Assembly: GCA_020638095.1 (NCBI GenBank)
Contig: JACKJF010000005.1
Span: 1 to 64,000 of the forward strand
Direction: 5' to 3'
DNA: 64,000 bases
DNA from: Hyphomicrobiaceae bacterium
GTDB lineage: Bacteria > Pseudomonadota > Alphaproteobacteria > Rhizobiales > Devosiaceae
The translations under genes were made by a program, and so were the position numbers. How positions within the stretch are numbered: position 1 is the first letter of the stretch; every line of letters begins with the position of its first letter. Shown piece after piece: positions 8,910 to 18,855 of the stretch. The notes below the pieces were generated by a model, which had not been told where the DNA came from, made no database searches, and worked only from the letters and a program-made list of their open reading frames with translations.

Positions 8910-8933
8910 CGGGATTTTTGCAGACCGGCGGTT

Positions 8934-10442
8934 TTACATGCCGGTCGTGATACGGCCCTCGATGGTCGGGGCAACCGAGCCCATCTTGCGGATGTAGGCC
9001 ATCACGTCGTTGGCCATCAGCTTGGCATCCGTCATCGAGAAGAGGACGGGCTTGCCGACGAACATCGAATAGCCGTCGCCGCCGCGCGCCATGAAGTCGT
9101 TGGTGGCGAGCGAGTAGGTCGCGTTCAGGTCGAGATCGGCGTCGCCGACCTTGACCGAGACGACGCGCGATCCGGCATCCTTGGATGGATCGTAGACCAC
9201 GGTCATGCCCGAGATCTGCGGGAAGCGGCCGATGGCTTCAGGCGCCGCCTGCAGGCCGTTTTCCAGAGCCGCCAGAATATCCGCGCCGGTGACTTCAAGT
9301 TTCAGCGTGAGGTTGCCGAAGGGAAGTTCGGTCAGGATCTCCTTGCGGGTGATCTGATAGTTCGCGTCATATTCGCGGTCGGCGCGGATACCGCCGCCGT
9401 TGGTGATTGCCACGTCCGCCTGAACCGCGTCCCGCATGGCATCCGCGATCAGGTCACCGATGGCGGTTTCCTGCGAACGAACCATGGCGCGCCGGCTGTC
9501 GAGCGGCGTGGTGACGATGCCGACTGGCACGTTGAGTTCGTTGTCGAGCTCGGCCTGCAGGCTTGCAACCTTCTGGGCAAAGTCGTCGGGCACGGCGTAG
9601 TTGGCCGTGTCGATGATGCGATAGTCGACGCCCCAGGAGAACTTGCGGTCCTCGCCGGTTCCCTCGATCATGGCATCGATATCGATGGCCACCATCTTGT
9701 AGGCGTCGGACTGGGCCTCGGCCAGAATGGAGGTGCCGATGTCATAAAGATGCAGCGTGTGGTCGTCACCCGAGAGGATGATGTCGGCGAGGCCGCTGGT
9801 CAGCATCTGTTCGTCAAGCTGCACGCCCGCGTGGGCGACTGCGACGACGATATCGGCTCCCGCTTCACGCAAAAGCGCCGACTGGGCCTCCAGGGTGGGC
9901 ATGACGCCAGAGATCTTCAGATCGCCGGGGCTCGACTTGACCGGCGAATCTTCGGCGGTTAGGCCAACGACGCCAACCTTCAGACCATTGAAGTCGAAAA
10001 TCTCGTTGTCGGCAAAGCCTGGAACCACCGAGCCGTCAGCCTCGCGAAGGTTCGCGGCCAGCTTCTCGGACTTCAGGTCGCCCATGCGCTTGAGAAAGAT
10101 GTCCTTGCCGAAGTCGTATTCGTGGTTGCCCGGAACGAAGATGTCGGGCGGCTCCATGTTGAGCAGGTCGATCACGTGTTCGCCCTGATCGAAGCCGGAA
10201 AAGAGCGACGGGGAAATGGCGTCGCCGGCGTGAATGTAGAGGACATTTTCATCGTTGGCGCGTTCGTCCCGCGCCACCGCAGCGGCGCGCGAAAAGCCGC
10301 CCCGATCCTTGTCCACTGCCATTTCATAGAGATCGGACACCAACAGAAGGGTCAGTTTGACCTCTTCAGCGCGCACGGCGGTCGTTGCCACCGACGCGAA
10401 GGCGACCGAGCCGAGCAGAAGTGCTTTCAGCTTGTTCGTCAT
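8934..10442 (-). CDS. Secreted 5'-nucleotidase-like bifunctional metallophosphatase
   Basis: A 502-residue UshA-like enzyme with a signal peptide (KALLLGSVAFASVATTAVRAEE). The N-terminal metallophosphatase domain keeps IHAGDAISPS, VPGNHEYDFG and VAHAGVQLD; the C-terminal nucleotidase domain keeps AITNGGGIRAD and the aromatic substrate-stacking region near TNDFMARGGDGY. Two metal-site positions differ from classical UshA: the first D-x-H motif reads SDLYEM (His to Tyr) and the GHxH motif reads SGDDHT. It may therefore use a different metal set or substrate. The ATG at 10442 follows GGTGAGG. It is a single-gene unit with its own terminator. Confidence 0.88.
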   Translation of the reverse strand: MTNKLKALLLGSVAFASVATTAVRAEEVKLTLLLVSDLYEMAVDKDRGGFSRAAAVARDERANDENVLYIHAGDAISPSLFSGFDQGEHVIDLLNMEPPDIFVPGNHEYDFGKDIFLKRMGDLKSEKLAANLREADGSVVPGFADNEIFDFNGLKVGVVGLTAEDSPVKSSPGDLKISGVMPTLEAQSALLREAGADIVVAVAHAGVQLDEQMLTSGLADIILSGDDHTLHLYDIGTSILAEAQSDAYKMVAIDIDAMIEGTGEDRKFSWGVDYRIIDTANYAVPDDFAQKVASLQAELDNELNVPVGIVTTPLDSRRAMVRSQETAIGDLIADAMRDAVQADVAITNGGGIRADREYDANYQITRKEILTELPFGNLTLKLEVTGADILAALENGLQAAPEAIGRFPQISGMTVVYDPSKDAGSRVVSVKVGDADLDLNATYSLATNDFMARGGDGYSMFVGKPVLFSMTDAKLMANDVMAYIRKMGSVAPTIEGRITTGM

Positions 10443-10636
10443 TTGAGCCTCACCAGTTTGGTTGATTACGCCCGCAAGCGTATAGAGACCTTAGATGACA
10501 GATTTGCCAAAGCAACGTTTTTGTTAACCAATTGGCCAAAAGCGGCAGAAGCGCTGACGTTTCTGACCAGGGATCGACGGCTTGTGTTGCAGTGCGGTTC
10601 GATTAAGTTGCGCGGGTTCCAAGCGATATCCGAGCA

Positions 10637-11674
10637 ATGCCGTCCATTCCTTCAATCCCCAAAAAGCCCGCCGATCATCCATCCGTTCCGCCGAAAAAGG
10701 TTGGAGTTCTGCTCCTTAATCTCGGGACGCCCGACGACACGGACTACTGGTCCATGCGGCGCTATCTCGGGGAATTCCTGTGGGACAAAAGGGTCATCGA
10801 GACGCCGCGGATCATCTGGTGGTTCATTCTCAACCTCATCATCCTCAACACCCGTCCGCAGAAAAGCGGTGCGACCTATCGCAAGATCTGGGACTATGAG
10901 CGCGGCGACAGTCCGCTTCGCCTGATCGGAAAAGCCCAGGCCGAAAAACTGGCCAAACGCTTCGCCAAATCCGATGTCATCGTCGATTTCGCCATGCGCT
11001 ATGGCAATCCGTCGACCGAGGAGCGGATCAAGGCCCTGAAGGAGAAGGGATGCGACCGCATCCTGCTTTTTCCGCTTTATCCGCAATATTCGGCGCCAAC
11101 GACGGCGACGGCGAACGACAAGGCGTTCGATGTTCTGAAAACGATGCGCTGGCAACCGGCTGTTCGCACTGTGCCGGCCTATTTCGACGATCCGGCCTAT
11201 ATCAAGGCGCTAGCGGCCAGCGTTTCGCGCCAGCTGGCAGGGCTCGACTTCGAGCCGGACAAAATCATCACCTCGTATCACGGCATGCCGGAGGATTATC
11301 TGAAGGCGGGTGACCCCTATCATTGCCAATGCATCAAGACGACGCGGCTCCTCGCGGCGGAAATGAAGCTGCCGCATGACCGGTTCGTCGTCAGCTTCCA
11401 GTCGCGTTTCGGGCCGGCGGAATGGCTGAAACCCTATACAGACGAAACCCTTAAAAGCCTACCCGAAAAGGGCGTGCGCAAGATTGCCATCCTCGCACCG
11501 GCCTTTTCGGTCGATTGTCTTGAAACGCTCGAGGAACTGGCGATTGCCGGGCGCGAGACCTTCATGGATGCCGGCGGCGACAAGTTTGCTTATCTCTCGT
11601 GCCTTAACGACAGCGACGAGGCCATGCAGGTCATCGAGGCGATCAGCCGGCGCGAACTTTCCGGCTGGATATGA
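10637..11674 (+). CDS. hemH: Ferrochelatase HemH
   Basis: Inserts ferrous iron into protoporphyrin IX, the last step of haem synthesis. At 345 residues it is of usual bacterial length. Visible family features are VLLLNLGTPD at residues 23-32, the PLYPQYSAPTTA segment, the ITSYHGMPEDYLKAGDPY motif carrying the proposed metal-binding His, and LAPAFSVDCLETLEE carrying the catalytic Glu. The N-terminal 20 residues are Pro/Lys-rich and atypical. It stands alone, 194 bases from the divergent 5'-nucleotidase gene. Confidence 0.96.
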   Translation: MPSIPSIPKKPADHPSVPPKKVGVLLLNLGTPDDTDYWSMRRYLGEFLWDKRVIETPRIIWWFILNLIILNTRPQKSGATYRKIWDYERGDSPLRLIGKAQAEKLAKRFAKSDVIVDFAMRYGNPSTEERIKALKEKGCDRILLFPLYPQYSAPTTATANDKAFDVLKTMRWQPAVRTVPAYFDDPAYIKALAASVSRQLAGLDFEPDKIITSYHGMPEDYLKAGDPYHCQCIKTTRLLAAEMKLPHDRFVVSFQSRFGPAEWLKPYTDETLKSLPEKGVRKIAILAPAFSVDCLETLEELAIAGRETFMDAGGDKFAYLSCLNDSDEAMQVIEAISRRELSGWI

Positions 11675-11755
11675 GCGGAACCGGCGCCCGGGGAGATTGC
11701 CAAGGCCCGGATGCGTACCTAAATAGGATCATCATTTCGCAACCGGGAGGGCGAT

Positions 11756-12712
11756 ATGGACGGCTTGAGCATTACGCTGATCGCAATTGGCGTGCTTCTG
11801 ATTCTGGTGGTCTTTGCGGGCGCCAAGATCGTCCCGCAGGGCTACAATTACACGGTCGAGCGGTTCGGGCGCTATACGCGCACGCTCAAGCCCGGCCTTA
11901 GCCTCATCGTTCCGTTCATCGATGGCATAGGCAAGAAACTGAACATGATGGAACAGGTGCTTGACGTTCCCCACCAGGAGGTCATCACCCGCGACAACGC
12001 CACGGTCACAGTCAACGGCATCACTTTCTATCAGGTGATCGATGCGGCTTCGGCGGCCTACGAAGTGTCGGGTCTCGAAAACGCCATCCTCAACCTGACC
12101 ATGACCAACATCCGTACCGTGATGGGTTCGATGGATCTCGACGAACTCTTGTCCAACCGCGACGAGATCAATGCGCGTCTGCTGCGCGTGGTCGACGCGG
12201 CGGTCGAACCCTGGGGTGTCAAGGCGTCCCGTATCGAGATCAAGGACATCGATCCGCCCAAGGATCTGGTCGATTCAATGGCCCGGCAGATGAAGGCCGA
12301 GCGTGACAAGCGCGCGACCATTCTTGAAGCTGAAGGCCGGCGCCAGGCCGCCATTCTCGAGGCGGAGGGTCTCAAACAGTCTCAGGTTCTCGAAGCCGAA
12401 GGCCGGCGCGAGGCCGCGTTCCGGGACGCCGAGGCGCGCGAACGTTCGGCAGAGGCGGAAGCCAACGCGACCGCGGTCGTTTCCAAGGCGATTTCCGAGG
12501 GTGACGTGCAGGCGATCAACTATTTCGTCGCCAACAACTATGTCAAAGCGCTCGAGAGTATTGCCCGGTCGCCCAACCAGAAGCTGGTCCTGATGCCGCT
12601 CGAGGCATCAAACGTCATCGGGGCGATCGGCGGCATTGCCGAACTGGCCAAGGATGCGCTGGACAACCAGAATGCGCGCCGCGGCGGCTCGGGCCGCCCG
12701 CCCAGCACCTGA
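11756..12712 (+). CDS. SPFH/stomatin-like membrane protein (QmcA type)
   Basis: A 318-residue protein with one N-terminal membrane anchor ([19 protein letters not shown]) followed by an SPFH/band-7 domain ([20 protein letters not shown], then [18 protein letters not shown]) and a long Ala/Glu/Arg-rich coiled coil ([20 protein letters not shown]). Such proteins oligomerise at membrane microdomains and are usually paired with an NfeD protein, as here (next gene, 30 bases on). The start has a GGGAGGG ribosome site. Confidence 0.93.
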   Translation: MDGLSITLIAIGVLLILVVFAGAKIVPQGYNYTVERFGRYTRTLKPGLSLIVPFIDGIGKKLNMMEQVLDVPHQEVITRDNATVTVNGITFYQVIDAASAAYEVSGLENAILNLTMTNIRTVMGSMDLDELLSNRDEINARLLRVVDAAVEPWGVKASRIEIKDIDPPKDLVDSMARQMKAERDKRATILEAEGRRQAAILEAEGLKQSQVLEAEGRREAAFRDAEARERSAEAEANATAVVSKAISEGDVQAINYFVANNYVKALESIARSPNQKLVLMPLEASNVIGAIGGIAELAKDALDNQNARRGGSGRPPST

Positions 12713-12742
12713 TCGGATGCGGTCGAGCAAGGAGCGCGGAAC

Positions 12743-13222
12743 ATGGACCTGATCAATCTGATTGCGTCTTACGGCGGATGGTCGTGGCTGGTGGCGGGCG
12801 TCGTTTTGCTTGCACTCGAACTGGTCGTGCCCGGCGGCGTGTTTGTCTGGTTCGGACTGGCGGGCCTCGTGACCGGCATCTTCGCCTTTGCGGTGCCCAG
12901 TTCAGACTGGCCGCTGCAATGGGCAGTTTTCGGGGTGCTCAGCATCGGCGGACTTGCCGGCTGGCTTGCCATCCGCGGGCGGATGCCGGCGACCAGCGAC
13001 CGGCCGCACCTTAACCAGCGTGCTGCACGAATGGTTGGTCAGCGCGGCTTTCTCAGCGAACCGATCGTCGGACGGGTCGGGCGCATGGAGCTCGGCGAGA
13101 GCGTCTGGCGTGTGACCGGTCCGGACCTGCCGGCCGGGCATCTGGTCGAGGTGACCGGGTTCAAGGGCAACCTGCTTGAGGTCAAGTCAGCCAATGACGA
13201 AGGCCGGGTGGAGGTCGCGTGA
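12743..13222 (+). CDS. NfeD-family membrane protein
   Basis: A short (159-residue) NfeD of the non-protease type: two or three membrane helices in the first ~75 residues (WSWLVAGVVLLALELVVPGG and the Gly-rich helices after it), then a soluble C-terminal OB-fold domain (GQRGFLSEPIVGRVGRMELG, VEVTGFKGNLLEV). NfeD proteins work with stomatin/SPFH partners; the SPFH gene is directly upstream. It overlaps the next gene by 4 bases (GTGA). Confidence 0.9.
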   Translation: MDLINLIASYGGWSWLVAGVVLLALELVVPGGVFVWFGLAGLVTGIFAFAVPSSDWPLQWAVFGVLSIGGLAGWLAIRGRMPATSDRPHLNQRAARMVGQRGFLSEPIVGRVGRMELGESVWRVTGPDLPAGHLVEVTGFKGNLLEVKSANDEGRVEVA

Positions 13223-13458
13223 GCGACGTCGACGTGACCGGTCCGCTGATCCGCGATCTCGTGTCGTGGATCGCCGAAAGGCCGCGCCCTTATGCCGATG
13301 TCATGGATGCCTGGCGAACCTCGTGCCCGCGCCTGACCATCTGGGAGGACGCGGTCGATCTTGGCTATGTGCGCCGCGAGGCGCAGGACGGGCCGGGGCA
13401 GATGATCGTGGTGACCGATCGCGGCCGCGATTATCTGGCAGGGACGAGCCGCAACTAG
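13219..13458 (+). CDS. Conserved small hypothetical protein
   Basis: A 79-residue protein beginning MSDVDVTGPLIRDLVSWIAE. It contains a run PRPYADVMDAWRTSCPRLTIWEDAVDLGYV and ends with a wing-like MIVVTDRGRDYL, which suggests a small winged-helix fold. I recall similar short proteins in many alphaproteobacteria but no function. The GTGA overlap with nfeD indicates it is translated with it. It also overlaps the end of the convergent motB-like gene by 4 bases. Confidence 0.75.
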   Translation: MSDVDVTGPLIRDLVSWIAERPRPYADVMDAWRTSCPRLTIWEDAVDLGYVRREAQDGPGQMIVVTDRGRDYLAGTSRN

Positions 13459-14309
13459 AGCCGCATCTCGGGCGGGACCGGCGGGTCTTCCTTCATCACC
13501 AGAATCGAAACCCGCTGGTTGGCGGCGAGATAGGGATTGTTGGGGAAGAAGGGTTCCGCGTCGGCGCGCCCGACAACCGAGTGGACCTTGTCGGGGCTGA
13601 GGCCGAATTCTTCCAGAATGCCGCGCACGACATTGGCGCGATCCGAGGAAAGTTCCCACGGACCGTAACGCGGGTTCGGATAGGTGGCGCCAGCGGCCGT
13701 GTGACCGGTGATGCGAATCTGGTTGGGCAATTGTTCGAGGATCGGGGCGATCGCCGCGATGGCCTTGCGGGTGACCTCGTAGGGGAATTTCGAGTTTTCG
13801 GGGAACATCGGCCGGCCTTCCTGGTCGGCGATGACGATGTTGAGGCCCTCGTTGGTTTCCTGGACGATGAGGTTGTCGGAGACCGAGGTGATGTCGGGCA
13901 GGTCCTGCCAAGCCTGTTTCAGGGTCGCGGCGGCCAGCGAGAAATGGTTGGGCATTTCCACGTTGTTGCGCTCGATATTGTAGGTGTTGGCCTCGGGTCC
14001 CTGGTTCTTGGCCTCGTCGTGGCTCTGGGTCGCGAAATCGGTGTCGTTCTGGGTCTGGCTCTGTGCCAGTTCCTTGACATAGTCGCGCTGCGGGTTGCCG
14101 TCGCGCTCGACAATGCCGGCTTTGGACTGTTCTTCGATCACGCCGAAGGCGTCCTTGACCGAACCGGCCACGACCTGAAGCTTTTCCTTGTCCTGGATGG
14201 AAAAGGAAATCAGCAGAACGAAAAAGCACACCAGAATCGACATGAGGTCGGCAAAGGTCACCAGCCATTCGGGGATGGAGTTTCCGGCTTCGGCTTTCTT
14301 GGTGGCCAT
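13455..14309 (-). CDS. motB: MotB/PomB-like flagellar stator protein
   Basis: A 284-residue stator subunit. A single N-terminal membrane helix (FADLMSILVCFFVLLISFS) carries the ion-binding Asp in FADLM. A long Gln/Asn/Asp-rich linker follows, then a C-terminal OmpA-like peptidoglycan-binding domain (QIRITGHTAAGATYPNPRYG, SSDRANVVRGILEEFG, NQRVSILVMKE). It is 24 bases downstream of the motA-like gene on the same strand. Because the partner is PomA-like, the motor may be sodium-driven. Confidence 0.9.
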   Translation of the reverse strand: MATKKAEAGNSIPEWLVTFADLMSILVCFFVLLISFSIQDKEKLQVVAGSVKDAFGVIEEQSKAGIVERDGNPQRDYVKELAQSQTQNDTDFATQSHDEAKNQGPEANTYNIERNNVEMPNHFSLAAATLKQAWQDLPDITSVSDNLIVQETNEGLNIVIADQEGRPMFPENSKFPYEVTRKAIAAIAPILEQLPNQIRITGHTAAGATYPNPRYGPWELSSDRANVVRGILEEFGLSPDKVHSVVGRADAEPFFPNNPYLAANQRVSILVMKEDPPVPPEMRL

Positions 14310-14333
14310 GGCGTCCGTTCCGTTCCGGCGGGG

Positions 14334-15110
14334 TTAGGCGGCTTCGGCGTCGGCCAGAAGTTTGGCCTGCTGGCTTTCGGGCATGTAGGCGATCAGCATT
14401 TCGCGGATCAGCGCCGGGCTCTTGCCGTCGCGCACGGCCATGATGCCGTCGATGATCAGCGTCTGGTTGACCTCTTCGACACCCTCCTTGGCGGCGAGCT
14501 TGTCAGCCACCGGCAGACAGATCAGGTTGGCGATAACGGCGCCATAAAGCGTCGTCAGCAGGGCGATGGCCATGGCCGGACCGATGGTCGAGGGATCGTC
14601 CATGTTGGCGAGCATCTGCACCAGGCCGACGAGCGTTCCGATCATGCCGAAGGCGGGCGCGGCGTCGCCCAGCGACTTGAAGACACGACGGCCTTCCTGG
14701 AGCCGGGTGAGGTACTGATCGCGGGCAAGTTCCATGGATTCGCGGATGAAGCCTGGATCGTAGCCATCGGCGATCATCTGTGCGCCCTTCTTGAGGTTGG
14801 GCTCATCAAGCTCGACGCCTTCAAGGCCGAGGGGCCCGGACTTGCGCACGATGTCGCCCATTTCGACGACGGAGTCGATGATATCGCGGGGTTCGGCCTT
14901 CTTGTGGGTGAAGGCAACCTTGCCGCCGACGACCATGGCGCTCATGACACCGGATAGAGGGAAACGAATGAGTGTTGCAGCGATACCGCCGCCGATCACG
15001 ATCAGGATCGAGCCGACGTCGATGAACTGGCTGAACGAGCCACCCATCATGATGGCGTAGACGATAAAACCGGCGCCCAGAAGCATGCCCAATATGGTGG
15101 CGAGATCCAC
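14334..15110 (-). CDS. motA: MotA/PomA-like flagellar stator protein
   Basis: A 258-residue four-helix stator protein. Length and sequence (MDLATILGMLLG start, SFSQFIDVGSILIVIGGG, FGMIGTLVGLVQMLANMDDP, IGPAMAIALLTTLYGAVIAN) match the short PomA branch of sodium-driven stators better than the ~290-residue proton-type MotA of Rhizobiales and Caulobacter. It heads a two-gene unit with the motB-like gene. No other flagellar gene lies in the window, so this may be a second stator set or an isolated pair. Confidence 0.9.
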   Translation of the reverse strand: MDLATILGMLLGAGFIVYAIMMGGSFSQFIDVGSILIVIGGGIAATLIRFPLSGVMSAMVVGGKVAFTHKKAEPRDIIDSVVEMGDIVRKSGPLGLEGVELDEPNLKKGAQMIADGYDPGFIRESMELARDQYLTRLQEGRRVFKSLGDAAPAFGMIGTLVGLVQMLANMDDPSTIGPAMAIALLTTLYGAVIANLICLPVADKLAAKEGVEEVNQTLIIDGIMAVRDGKSPALIREMLIAYMPESQQAKLLADAEAA

Positions 15111-15274
15111 GATGTACCCCGAAAATGCTTGAATCGATTTCGGGGTGAAGGATGCAGTCGCGAGGGCAAATTTGGCGTTAAGCGGCTTGGTAAATCCTCC
15201 GTTAACCGGTGCTGCGCGGCAACGGTTGATTAACCATAGAATGCCAGAATCTTAAGAATCGTTTTACCTTCCAC

Positions 15275-16900
15275 ATGGGCATTCTCTTGGCCGAACTTCC
15301 GTTAGCAAAGCGCCTCTGGCTCTGCCGCGGAATGGCAGGCAGCGTGGCGGGGCTTTTGACGCTCATCGCGGCCGGGACGGCTTCGGGCTTCGATCATTTC
15401 GGTTTCGGCGACGGATCGCAGACTAACAATCCGATGCTCACGTCACATTTTTCGCTCACCTCGCCCCCGGTGGCTCCACCCGTTCAGGTGCCAGTCGCAC
15501 CCGTGCCCGTTGCGGTTGCTCCCCCGGCGCAGGCGCCGGCGATGCAAACCGTATCGGCGCCGATCTACCAGGCTCCTATGGCGCCGATGCCGGTGTCGTT
15601 GGCGCCGTATGTGGTTGAAACCAGTCCCGCAGTTGTGACCCAGCCGCAAGCCATGGCGCCGGCCGAGCAGCCGATCCAGCTTGAAAACGGACATCCGGCC
15701 GCATGGATCGCCGTACCGGCCCCGACGCAACCCATTGTGCCTGATGAGCAGAATGCTGCTCCGGACTTCCTGCCAGCGGCAAGCTATGGCGGTTTCGACA
15801 CGCTTCATCCGCCAGCCAATATCGACTGGAGCGTCGGGCTCAGGGGGTCCTATGCGACCGGAAACATGAAGCCGCAGCAAAGTCTCGTCCTGACCCCGGA
15901 CGTGACCCTCACCTATGGCGGCGACCGGATGGACCTTTCGGCCAATGCAGGATTCGAAGGCGTCACGTCCAACCTGCAACTGGCGCGCGTCGATCAGCTT
16001 CATTCGGGCGTTGATCTGGCCTATGCGCTCGACCGGGTGACGAGCGCCAGCTTCTCGGCGAATCTCGACGTGTCGCAGGACGATGCGAACGCACCCGGCG
16101 TGCCGAAAAGCATTTCGGTCATGCCGATCACCTATGACGGCTCGGTCAGCGCCGGTGTTGCGCGCCAGTTCGGTCAGCTGGGGCTTGATCTTACGGGCGA
16201 TCTGGGGCGGACGCAGCTCACCCCAACCTATCTCAAAAACGGTACAGTCGAAGACAATGCGGACCTGTCCTTCTATAGCGGCGGAGCAAATCTTCGCGCA
16301 TCGTTCCAGGTCACGCCCATCGTCGCGCCATTTGTCGAGCTCGGCGCGGGCCGATCGATCTACGACAAAGCGCCGCAATCAACGGGCATGAAGCTCGACC
16401 AGACCAATTATTCGCTGCGCGGTGGCGTGGCGGCGACCTGGCAGGACAGCTTCACGCTTGAAGCGTCGACCGGCTACACTTGGGCAAATTTCGACGATCC
16501 GGGACTCACCGATATCGGCGCGCAGACCTATGCGCTCAGCGTCGACTTTGCGCCGCCGGAAGGCGTGACCGCCGGGCTAGGGCTCAGCACGACCATCAAT
16601 CCGGGCGACCCCGATACCGGAGTGGTGGCGTCGGTTGATTACGCGATTGACGGCAATGTTGGGGTCAAGCTCAGCAGCCAGTTCGGCATGACGGCCAACT
16701 TCGCCGCCGGCTGGACGGCGCCCGTGTCGGGCCTGCCCGGCGATTTCACCTATTCAACGGGCCTCGGTGCGTCATACCAGCTCAACCACTATGCGGCGGT
16801 AACCGCCGACTACGCCTACAACGCCGTCGATAGGGCGGTCGGCCCGCTCAAATATTCGCATACGATCTCGGCGGGGATTACCGTTTCGCGGCCCGAATGA
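15275..16900 (+). CDS. Outer-membrane beta-barrel protein with Pro-rich N-terminal segment
   Basis: A 541-residue envelope protein. After a hydrophobic leader ([21 protein letters not shown]) comes a ~130-residue region dominated by Pro, Ala, Val and Gln (for example [20 protein letters not shown]), then from about residue 185 alternating beta strands with paired aromatic ends ([12 protein letters not shown]...) to a terminal strand ITVSRPE. This resembles the beta-barrel porin 2 (BBP2) type of outer-membrane proteins. The Pro-rich segment could span the periplasm. Its stop overlaps the end of galU by 23 bases. An ATG at 15332 is an alternative start. Confidence 0.75.
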   Translation: MGILLAELPLAKRLWLCRGMAGSVAGLLTLIAAGTASGFDHFGFGDGSQTNNPMLTSHFSLTSPPVAPPVQVPVAPVPVAVAPPAQAPAMQTVSAPIYQAPMAPMPVSLAPYVVETSPAVVTQPQAMAPAEQPIQLENGHPAAWIAVPAPTQPIVPDEQNAAPDFLPAASYGGFDTLHPPANIDWSVGLRGSYATGNMKPQQSLVLTPDVTLTYGGDRMDLSANAGFEGVTSNLQLARVDQLHSGVDLAYALDRVTSASFSANLDVSQDDANAPGVPKSISVMPITYDGSVSAGVARQFGQLGLDLTGDLGRTQLTPTYLKNGTVEDNADLSFYSGGANLRASFQVTPIVAPFVELGAGRSIYDKAPQSTGMKLDQTNYSLRGGVAATWQDSFTLEASTGYTWANFDDPGLTDIGAQTYALSVDFAPPEGVTAGLGLSTTINPGDPDTGVVASVDYAIDGNVGVKLSSQFGMTANFAAGWTAPVSGLPGDFTYSTGLGASYQLNHYAAVTADYAYNAVDRAVGPLKYSHTISAGITVSRPE

Positions 16901-17762
16901 TCTGGTTGAGTTCGTGCAGGAACTCGACCGCGATATCCTGCCGCTCAAGGGCGAAGGCAACGTTGGCGCTCAGGAAACCGACCTTCGAACCGCAGTCGAA
17001 CGCGGTGCCTTTGTATTTGACACCGGTAAATCGCTGTTTGCCGAGCAGGCCCTGCATGGCGTCGGTGATCTGGATTTCGTTTCCCGCGCCCTTGGCCTGA
17101 TTCTCGAGAAGTTCGAAAACCTCGGGCTGCAGAATGTAGCGGCCGGAAATAATGAGGTTCGATGGTGCATCCGCCTGTTTCGGCTTTTCGACCATCTGGG
17201 TGATCTCGAACCCCTCGTCCGGGCCTTCGCCACGGCCGACCACACCGTAAGAACTGACATCCTCCGGGGCGACTTCCTCGACCGCGAGCACGTTGCCGCC
17301 ATGCTGTTCGTAGGCCGCGATCATCTGGGCGAGGACGCCCTGCTCGGATTTGAAGATCATGTCGGGAAGCAGCAGTGCGAACGGCTCGTCGCCGACGAGT
17401 TCGCGCGCGCACCACACGGCATGGCCAAGACCGAGCGGTTCCTGCTGGCGGGTAAAGCTGGTCTTTCCCGGTTGTGGCAAGTCGGCCTGCAGCAATTGCA
17501 GCGCTTCGGTCTTGCCGCGCTGCTCGAGCGTGTGTTCGAGTTCGAACTGGCGGTCGAAATGGTCCTCGATGACGCTCTTGTTCCGGCCGGTGACGAAGAC
17601 GAAGTGCTCGATGCCGGCTTGCTTGGCCTCGTCCACGGCGTACTGGATGACCGGCCGATCGACCACGGTCAGCATTTCCTTGGGCATGGCTTTGGTCGCC
17701 GGCAGGAAGCGGGTGCCAAGGCCGGCAACCGGAAAAACGGCGACGCGAAGTTTTGCGGTCAT
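16878..17762 (-). CDS. galU: UTP-glucose-1-phosphate uridylyltransferase GalU
   Basis: Makes UDP-glucose from UTP and glucose 1-phosphate for polysaccharide and envelope synthesis. 294 residues starting [14 protein letters not shown]; the nucleotide-binding motif [17 protein letters not shown] and the later [13 protein letters not shown] and [10 protein letters not shown] motifs are diagnostic. The ATG at 17762 is preferred over an in-frame start 33 bases upstream. It is divergent from galE, and the two together supply UDP-glucose and UDP-galactose. Confidence 0.95.
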   Translation of the reverse strand: MTAKLRVAVFPVAGLGTRFLPATKAMPKEMLTVVDRPVIQYAVDEAKQAGIEHFVFVTGRNKSVIEDHFDRQFELEHTLEQRGKTEALQLLQADLPQPGKTSFTRQQEPLGLGHAVWCARELVGDEPFALLLPDMIFKSEQGVLAQMIAAYEQHGGNVLAVEEVAPEDVSSYGVVGRGEGPDEGFEITQMVEKPKQADAPSNLIISGRYILQPEVFELLENQAKGAGNEIQITDAMQGLLGKQRFTGVKYKGTAFDCGSKVGFLSANVAFALERQDIAVEFLHELNQIIRAAKR

Positions 17763-17868
17763 TGCCTCGACACCTATTCCTGTTAGAAGGCGCATGGAAA
17801 CGCGCTGCGAGCGTGTTTACAGAAGGGCTGGCGGAATTCAACCTCCCGGGAGGCCAGAAGGAGAGCAA

Positions 17869-18855
17869 ATGACAGTTTTGGTCACCGGTGGCGCAGGTTA
17901 TATCGGCAGCCACATGGTTCTGAGGCTGATCGATGATGGCGCGGCCGTCGTCGTGCTCGACGACCTGTCGACGGGCTTTGACTGGGCCGTTCATCCGGAC
18001 GCGGTTCTAGTCAGGGGATCGGTGGGCGATCCGGAACTGGTGTCGCGGCTGATCGCCGAACATGGCGTCGACGAGATCGTGCATTTCGCCGGTTCGATCG
18101 TCGTGCCCGAAAGCGTCACCGATCCGCTCAAATACTACCGCAACAATACGGGCAATTCGCGCAACCTGATCGAGGCGGCGGTGAGGGGCGGGGTCAAGCG
18201 TTTCGTCTTCTCGTCGACGGCCGCCGTCTATGGCATGACCGGGCTCGAACCGGTCGGCGAAACGGCGCGTCTCGATCCGATCTCTCCGTATGGCCGGTCG
18301 AAATTGATGACCGAAATGATGCTCGAGGATGTCGAAAAGGCGCACGGCCTGCGCTTCGGCATTCTGCGCTATTTCAATGTTGCGGGGGCCGACCCCGAGA
18401 TGCGGTCGGGCCAGTCGACGCCCGTGGCGACGCATCTCATCAAGGTCGCGGCGCAGACCGCGCTTGGCCTTCGCGATCACATGCAGCTGTTCGGCAGCGA
18501 TTATCCGACGCCGGATGGCACCTGCGTTCGCGACTATATCCATGTCAGCGATCTGGCTGATGCCCACGCAGCGCTGCTCGACCGCATGCGGGAAAGCGGC
18601 GAAAGCTACACGCTCAATTGCGGCTATGGGCGCGGCTATTCGGTTCGCGAAGTCATCGACACGGTCAAGGCGGTGTCGGGTGTTGATTTCGACGTTCGGG
18701 AAGCACCACGCCGCGTGGGCGACCCGCCGGCCATTGTCGCGGCGGCTGACAGAATCCGGTCCGAGCTCGACTGGACACCCCGGCATGAGGATCTCGACCA
18801 GATCGTCGAGCATGCGCTCGGTTGGGAAAAGCGGCTTCTGGTACGGAACCGCTAG
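17869..18855 (+). CDS. galE: UDP-glucose 4-epimerase GalE
   Basis: Interconverts UDP-glucose and UDP-galactose. 328 residues; the NAD-binding motif GGAGYIG is at residues 7-13, the catalytic SST is at 115-117 and Tyr141/Lys145 lie in PYGRSKLM, as in short-chain dehydrogenase-type epimerases. The reading frame stays open upstream, but the start at 17869 has an AAGGAGAG ribosome site and begins exactly at the Rossmann fold. The stop directly abuts the ATG of the transglycosylase gene. Confidence 0.95.
   Translation: MTVLVTGGAGYIGSHMVLRLIDDGAAVVVLDDLSTGFDWAVHPDAVLVRGSVGDPELVSRLIAEHGVDEIVHFAGSIVVPESVTDPLKYYRNNTGNSRNLIEAAVRGGVKRFVFSSTAAVYGMTGLEPVGETARLDPISPYGRSKLMTEMMLEDVEKAHGLRFGILRYFNVAGADPEMRSGQSTPVATHLIKVAAQTALGLRDHMQLFGSDYPTPDGTCVRDYIHVSDLADAHAALLDRMRESGESYTLNCGYGRGYSVREVIDTVKAVSGVDFDVREAPRRVGDPPAIVAAADRIRSELDWTPRHEDLDQIVEHALGWEKRLLVRNR

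Noticed and set aside
13176-14957. 593-codon plus-strand open frame across motB and motA
   Set aside because: Runs through two well-supported minus-strand genes and shows only shadow-type composition.
15111-15274. CtrA boxes (TTAA-N7-TTAA) before the stator genes
   Set aside because: Several TTAA half sites are present but none has the exact 7-base spacing.
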